Shown here in pieces: positions 58,150 to 64,000 of a DNA stretch of 64,000 nucleotides. The stretch comes from Hamiltosporidium tvaerminnensis (Eukaryota; Microsporidia; Dubosqiidae). Made by a program: the position numbers and the translations under genes. Where the stretch lies: positions 992,001 through 1,056,000 of the forward strand of contig CM061248.1 in the NCBI GenBank assembly GCA_022605425.2. Reading direction: 5' to 3'. The stretch's first letter is position 1. Each line of letters opens with the position of its first letter. The notes below the pieces were generated by a model, which saw nothing but the letters and a program-made list of their open reading frames with translations, was not told where the DNA came from and made no database searches.

Positions 58150-59632
58150 ATCATTATAATAAGCATTGAGAAAGCAAATAGAAAGGGTTGAAAGGCTTTG
58201 TCGTTAGAGATAGCATCAAAAACTATGTTATTTTTGCAAATTAACAATATCAATATCGTTAATTATTTATCATATAGAACTGCTTTGACTTGGACAGGTT
58301 GTGCACTCTTAAGTTGAATGATGCAGTGTGTGCGATGTTGGCAAAAAAAATATACACTTCGGACTAGTTGGAAAGAGAGTTTACCTTTTTGATTCGGAAC
58401 TTAGAAGTGGCTTTACAATTTGAGTCGAAGTTAAAATATTATTCTGCCAGTATAGAATTATTTGTTAAAAAAAGGTTAAGAAATATAATTCTGAAGACCA
58501 TAAATCCTTAAGCTGATAATACAAAAAATTTCCAAATTGTTTTTTAGAAAATTCTTCGATTTAATTTATAAGTAGATAAAATAATTCTGTAGCTTCTCAA
58601 CTTGCAAAATTCTACATTAAATTAAAAAAACGAAAACCTTATAAAAATTAATATACGTAAAAGAAACGGAGCTTTTAAGTGTTATTGATTCTCGAAATGG
58701 CGAGAAAATGGAATATAAGAAATTGTTTTGCTGCTATATCTAAGCTAAAATATATTCCGGAGAGCAAAAAGTATGTTAAACACTGTAATAAATTTGGTAA
58801 ACAGTAGAAAGTTAAGCAACGAGATGAGAAAAAATAGTTGGTTATAACTATACCTAAACAAAATACTGAAGAGACACGATGCATACATTTGCTCCTAATA
58901 AAATGATATAAATATAAATCTTCAAACGCATTAGGAATTACCCAGTTCAAAAAATTCATAATAACCAGAAGGCAAAGGCAGGTATAGACAATAGGATATC
59001 AACTGATGCTTAAATTTGGAATAATAAGCCTGGTATATTATTTTTGAACAGACGATCGAATATGATAACCCTCATTTAAAAATGTTTTACTTTCTAAGAT
59101 CCACTTCAAATAGTTAAAACAGAGAAGCTTGATAATTATGAACTATTGGAAATGAGTTAAGTCTTAACTATAAATTAGTTAAGATATACTTCTGTAAAAG
59201 ATGATCTAGGACGATATTGTAACGAAATACCATAAGACTTTTCTCAAAAGACTGCAAAAATCTTATGGATGTAGAGGAATACATTCAAATTGATAGTGTA
59301 TATGACGACGGTCGGTCAATTTCTTTTGATGGACAAAGAAAACTTCAGTCGGAACTAAAATCTTAAGAGAGCTATAAAGTGCGTCATCTAGTGTCATTAT
59401 AGAGTCGAGTCGCATAATCAGGCATAAATTACTTTAAAGCAAAGGAATAAGCGGAATATAGTGTCTAACGATTAAATACAAATTTTATTCTTTAATATTT
59501 TAGATGGGATAAACACACCGGAAGAACCATAAATATAGATGAATACAGTGTCGAATTTAGAGGAAGACTTTAGGGTGTAAAATAATAGGAAAAATCCTGA
59601 TAAAGAACTATTAACCTATAATTATATTTAAT
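58150..59632 (+). mobile_element. Old LINE relic, forward strand
   Basis: Decayed LINE 3' half. GTTGAAAGGCTTTGTCGTTA (58,188) matches the VKRLC block. TAAGTTGAATGATGCAGTGT (58,312) matches the KLDDAVRAV block. GATGAGAAAAAATAGTTGGT (58,821) lies at the zinc-knuckle end, and GGTATATTATTTTTGAACAG (59,031) corresponds to the endonuclease RPDIF region. It ends near ATTAACCTATAATTATATTT (59,609), the LINE 3' terminus. It appears inserted between membrane-family member 3 and the right inverted-repeat arm. Confidence 0.75.
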
Positions 59633-59747
59633 TGGGATTTAAAGCGGTTAGTGATTATTTCTTTTATTCTCTGTAATCAAGATCAAATAGAGAAATTTGT
59701 TTAAAATTATATAATAAAATAATTATGTCTACTTAAATAATGTTGAA

Positions 59748-60225
59748 GGGAGAATAACCACATAAAAAACTTTCTGCTTGGCCATGAGTGTGTGAAACTG
59801 TTGTGAGATCATTGTTTGGATTTTGGTAGGAATACAACCACACTAAATCTTTGGTTATTCCATGGAAATTGTTATGAGAAGGAGAGGTCTGAGAAACGGA
59901 GAGACTTTTTCTACAAATTTATTTGATGTTTTTTATGTAACCAGATTGCAGACCGCAGCTTAACATGTAGGTAATTGTCATGTAAAAGCATGGAAACTTA
60001 GCCTTGCTCACTCCGGTTAGAAGACTTAGCGCCTGGGAGATATTAAAATAAAAACCATTTAAAGCCAGGAAAGCTAAGTAGCAGGTTATACCTGTTGGTA
60101 TGACATTGCACTCTCTAGGTGAACCCCATGTAAATCTCTGAAATATATCTTAGCTAGAAGTTTCTTGTGTTCTGAAAGTGAAGAATATTTGAATGCTGCA
60201 TGATCTAGGGGGAGCCCAGGGGGGT
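59748..60225 (+). repeat. Inverted-repeat arm, right copy (family A); may extend to ~60,370
   Basis: Reverse-complement counterpart of 1-472. It starts at GGGAGAATAACCACATAAAA and passes GTTATACCTGTTGGTATGAC and AATGCTGCATGATCTAGGGG, where the left copy runs off the window. The GC-richer sequence that follows (GGGGTTCGGTCTTCGATCAA, to about 60,370) probably belongs to the same element. GGTTCGGTC vaguely resembles an RNA polymerase III B box, which would fit a SINE, but this is weak. Confidence 0.8.
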
Positions 60226-60370
60226 TCGGTCTTCGATCAAACTCCATGCAACGGATATTAACGAACTCCAGGCAACTGCCTCGCTTATTATTTAGGTTTT
60301 ACACATCTGGTAGATGAAAGGCTTTGGGACGTAGGTATCGCAGGGGTTAATGATGGAGTTTTGGGGTAGA

Positions 60371-62545
60371 AGTTATTTATGTTAAATCTAGAACTGCGTA
60401 AATGTCATGAAAACAAATATAACACTTGCCACTGTTTTAAAAAAGATGTGATACTTTCTAATAAAGATTTTCAATATAATAAAAGCGTTCATAATAAAAT
60501 AATAAAACTTTAAGCGATCATTAAAACAGCTAATACAGCATGGCCTTGGAATAAAGTTTTTAAGAAACTAAAAAGTAAAGCAGATGGTAAACATAAATGT
60601 TACAAGCGAAAGATGTGCATAAGTCTCTTATAATGTATTATCAAATAAACAGAAGAAGAAAAATATGTATATAAAAAAAGATCATAATTATTAAAATGTC
60701 AAAAAAGCGGTCAAAAATTTATGTATGAAAGACCAAAAAATATACAAGCAAGCAAATAAATGTAACGATAATGCTATCATCGAGTAAAATGTTGAAATAT
60801 TAGCTCAGTGAATCAAACTAAAGAAGATAAAGCGAACATTCACATTGTGTTTCTATTTAATGTAAAACTGAATTAGTCTCTACAAATTAATAACTAGCAA
60901 CCCAATGATCTTATAAAAAGACCAAATAAAAAATTTTAATAAAACATTTTAAATCTTAAACCGGGGGACTAAAAACCAAACTTTAGTAGGATAAATTAAA
61001 ATTAGATAAGAGTTAACGCTTTGTTCAGAAAAAAATTTTAAAAACAATAAAATAACTGCCTTGAAATATTGATGAAGGTAGATATTCCCGTGTATTTTGT
61101 AGTTAATATTAAAATAAAACTACATTTGGATGTTTAAAAACCAAGGAATACAGTTTTTTAATCAAAATTCTAAAATAATATCGAGCATTCATTGCATTTT
61201 GTGAAATGAATAATTGTGATTCATTAGTATAACCTTGCTAAAATCATTAAAACACTTTATTTTTTGTATGCAGTTGTGAATCATTGCATACATAATTATA
61301 CGCCACCAAAAAACACACCTTCATAATATGGTTACTGCAGTGATTTTTTTCGTATAAAAAATAGTTTTTTTAAAAAAACATTCTTAATCTATTTATTTTT
61401 GAAATTCAGTTGAGTACAAAAAAATTAGGTGTTTTGCACGAAAAAAAATATTATCAAATAGATTCTTTTTTGTTAACAAAATTTTTGCTTAAGAAAAGCA
61501 AAACAAGTGAAAATGGTGAAATAAATTTTTAGTATAGAGATATAATTATTTTCGCTCTTATTCGTATGACTACATGCAGATTTATCAACATAAAAGAATA
61601 AAAAGTCTTTCCATCATTTTAAAACTAAAATATTTCTGAAAATCATAGAGAACAAAAATTCGAGATCATAAAGATGGACTAGAAAATATTGTATACGACC
61701 AAGATTAAATAAAAAAAGAAGTAGTATTAAGAATACCAGATATAACGCATAAATTTTTACATGAATGTCTATATAGATCGCATATGGATAAAATATATTG
61801 CGTTTGTATTTTAAACCTTTGATTTGCCTCCATAAATATATGACATGAAAATCAAATGTTTTTGTAGAAAATACATACATTTAAATGATCGATGTAATAA
61901 GATTCTGATTATGAAATGTATAAATTCTTAATTAAAATATAATCTCTTCAAAGTTCCGAATAAAAAAAAAATTTAATAATTTAATTTCGACACATTTAAT
62001 TTCTGATTTCAATAAACATTTATGTGAAAGAGTAACAATAAAAAAAATTCTATGCCCGAAATATCAAAGAATATAAGTTGATTGCTTAAAAAATGTTCTA
62101 AATAATTTAGCGAGATTTATACTTAAAAAGGAAGATCAATCTTTATATTTCCTTATTTGAAAAAAAAACAATTACAACAAGATGCCTCTGTTATAGGTTA
62201 TATTCTTAGAAGACTATTCAGTAAACAATAAAAAAGACAAACCAAGTAATTATTATTGTGATATTACTATTTAAAACATTAGAAAAATATTTGTTTGCTT
62301 TATCAAACATATTGATAACAATTTTTTATTCGGTTCGGCAGAATACACGTGTTTTATATTTTACTATTTGATATTGTAATTAAAAGTTTAATCTTGAAAA
62401 CGATTCTGCCTGTATCAAAAACATTATAGATTCAGGCTTGAAAGGCAAATAGACGCGGCCAAGGTGATTTCTAGTTCAGAAACAGAAAAAATAAATAATA
62501 AAATCACCATTTTTTAGGAATTTTACCGTTTTTAATCTTAACTAA
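60371..62545. other. AT-rich stretch without recognised gene
   Basis: A reverse ATG ORF of 88 codons at 61,614-61,880 has a hydrophobic centre (YLVFLILLLFLFNLG) but no homologue in the window, and is of borderline length. Otherwise nothing recognised. Confidence 0.45.
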
Positions 62546-62821
62546 AAATTATATAAGCGTGAAAATAACAAAAAGACGGAATGGATCAAAATAATCATTC
62601 GGTTGTTTGTAGAAGATGATTCTCTAAAACATTTCAAATTATATAATGACACACTAATCGATAATAAACGCTTTTCCAGGCATACGTATTATGAAAGGAT
62701 GTTAAAACTCTATGGTATACCAAATTGGTATTTTTAGAGCAAATATATTAAAAAAAAACAAAGTGCACGGATAGCAAGTCAAGGCGTTGGGCAAGAAATA
62801 AGTTACGAAATCGTACAATAA
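62546..62821 (+). pseudogene. Short coding remnant, possibly non-LTR reverse transcriptase
   Basis: A single frame from 62,546 to TAA 62,819-62,821 is broken only by TAG 62,735-62,737. It reads WIKIIIRLFVEDDSLKHFKL, then RFSRHTYYERMLKLYGIPNW and SARIASQGVGQEISYEIVQ. The FxRxTYYERMLKLYGIP run, followed by a gap and a Val/Gly-rich segment, is reminiscent of the region after motif A in LINE reverse transcriptases (F-D-x-V-x-R-x-x-L-x-x-x-L-x-x-Y-G-I-P). It is unlike the other LINEs here, so it would belong to a different clade. The catalytic aspartates are not visible, so this is tentative. Confidence 0.35.
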
Positions 62822-64000
62822 GTTGAAGTTAATTGGGTCTTTTAAATGTTTCTAATCTTTTTTTTCCATTAATAATGGCTTCGTCGGAAGATAATTAGTG
62901 GAAATTGAAGCATTTTTCAAAAATGATCATTGAAGTAATTCGATATAGTGTAATTTATTTATTGCGCATTTATTCCACTGAAAAATTAGATTTTGTATCA
63001 AGATTTGTACACAGAGAATATACATGACATTTTTAAATTCTGACGGCTTAGCCATTCAAAAAAAAAACAATAAAATAACATTTTGGGACTTTAATTTCGT
63101 CGATTTGCATACAAATAACAATCTAACTTAACAAAAAGGTTTTGGAAATTCGATTCAACAAAATCGTTTCTTTGATCTTATAATTTTAACAAGAGATCTT
63201 CTGAAAACGAGAATACTAGGTATTAAATTCAAAGTTTTTTGGTAAAATATTTTAATATCGTTTAGTAGCTATGCTTTCGCTTTAAACTAACAAATTAGAG
63301 TGTATTATGAATAAAATGCAAGAAAAATACAAAAATGAAACCTAACTTAATTCATTATGTTTTAATTTTCTCTATTTATAAAATATTCCATAAGCAAATC
63401 CTAAAAATGCTCAATAATATTCATGTAAAAATAAAAATCTAATCACAGTGAAATCAAATAAGCAGGGGTATTTAGGAGTTTTTTACGATTATAACTCTTT
63501 ATTTTTGGTGGTATTGCGCGATAATTGGTTATTAACGCTTTAAAACATAGTTCTAACTAATTTGATAACAATATCTAAAAATTTAGAATCTTGAAAACAG
63601 CAGAGAAATTCTAAACCGGTATATAGCCTAAACCTCTTCCTTTGTAGATTTAAAATGATGTAAAATGACCTGCTTGAATAATAAATAAAATAGTTATTGT
63701 TTTTTGTAACAGACATATCTATTTTCCTTTTTTTTTGATTTTGATTTTTTTTTAAAAAAAAAAAATTTACATGTTCGTATAATAAAGCTTTTTTATGAAT
63801 CAAGTTAAACATATTTATAATAAAAACGTAAAAAGACTATTCAGTTAAAAAAAATATAATTTGATAATTTATTAAAATATAAAATTTTCCGAACTTAATC
63901 TACATTTTAATTTCTCAGCACGAATTTCAAATAAATTTGTGCAAAAAAAATATTTGTCAATATAAGAAAAATAGAAATACAAGTCAATAAACAATTATAA
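62822..64000. other. AT-rich stretch to the window end
   Basis: No gene recognised. A reverse ORF at 63,540-63,812 is dominated by homopolymer-encoded Lys/Phe and looks like chance. Confidence 0.45.

Noticed and set aside
60205-60230. GGTTCGGTC considered as a tRNA-type B box
   Set aside because: It departs from the GGTTCGANTCC consensus at the 3' end and no A box was found at suitable spacing.

Overview
The window looks like a gene-poor, repeat-rich stretch of a very AT-rich eukaryotic genome, most likely a microsporidian of the large-genome, transposon-laden type. The pattern recalls Hamiltosporidium, a parasite of Daphnia; that genus is an inference, not proven here. The support is: several copies of a LINE (non-LTR retrotransposon) encoding a reverse transcriptase, a CCHC zinc knuckle and a restriction-like endonuclease (R2/R4/Dong-type layout); a family of proteins with an N-terminal hydrophobic leader and irregular leucine-rich repeats (LRRs); no visible introns; and low-complexity Asn/Asp/Ser/Thr repeats inserted in a conserved housekeeping protein. 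No prokaryotic operons, rRNA or convincing tRNA were seen.

Layout. 1-0.5 kb: one arm of an inverted repeat; its partner lies at 59.7-60.2 kb. 0.5-1.0 kb: a broken member of a small membrane-protein family, with other members at 8.8-9.3 kb and 57.5-57.9 kb, all interrupted. 1-20 kb: mostly silent AT-rich DNA with two copies of a ~240 bp repeat (1.8 and 16.2 kb), a decayed LRR gene (10.3-12.7 kb), an unidentified decayed reverse-strand coding stretch (14.5-15.0 kb) and a small intact gene of 93 codons (20.3 kb). 20.7-23.1 kb: a 5'-truncated LINE whose 3' tail joins the interior of a truncated LRR gene.

23.1-35.1 kb and 39.5-51.5 kb are two direct copies of a ~12 kb block, separated by 4.3 kb. 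Each block holds an LRR gene (truncated and frameshifted in the first; a full 773-aa reading frame in the second, extending beyond the block), a composite SINE-like repeat, a conserved 62-codon ORF, an old LINE relic and a younger LINE in opposite orientation. Between the blocks lies a decayed ubiquitin-activating enzyme (E1/UBA1) gene with internal minisatellites. The second young LINE (48.1-51.9 kb) keeps a 13-bp target-site duplication on both sides; the first keeps it only on its 3' side and has a different 5' end. This points to the second block as the source and to LINE-LINE recombination at the right breakpoint of the first. Identity between blocks is patchy, as expected from gene conversion.

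52-64 kb: a broken paralogue of the 93-codon gene, two further LINE relics, the third membrane-family member, the second inverted-repeat arm, a small possible RT-like remnant (62.5-62.8 kb) and otherwise apparently empty DNA. The only long intact gene is the 773-aa LRR protein. The window is best read as a graveyard shaped by LINE insertion, ectopic recombination and gene conversion. All similarities were judged by eye; no alignments or searches were run.
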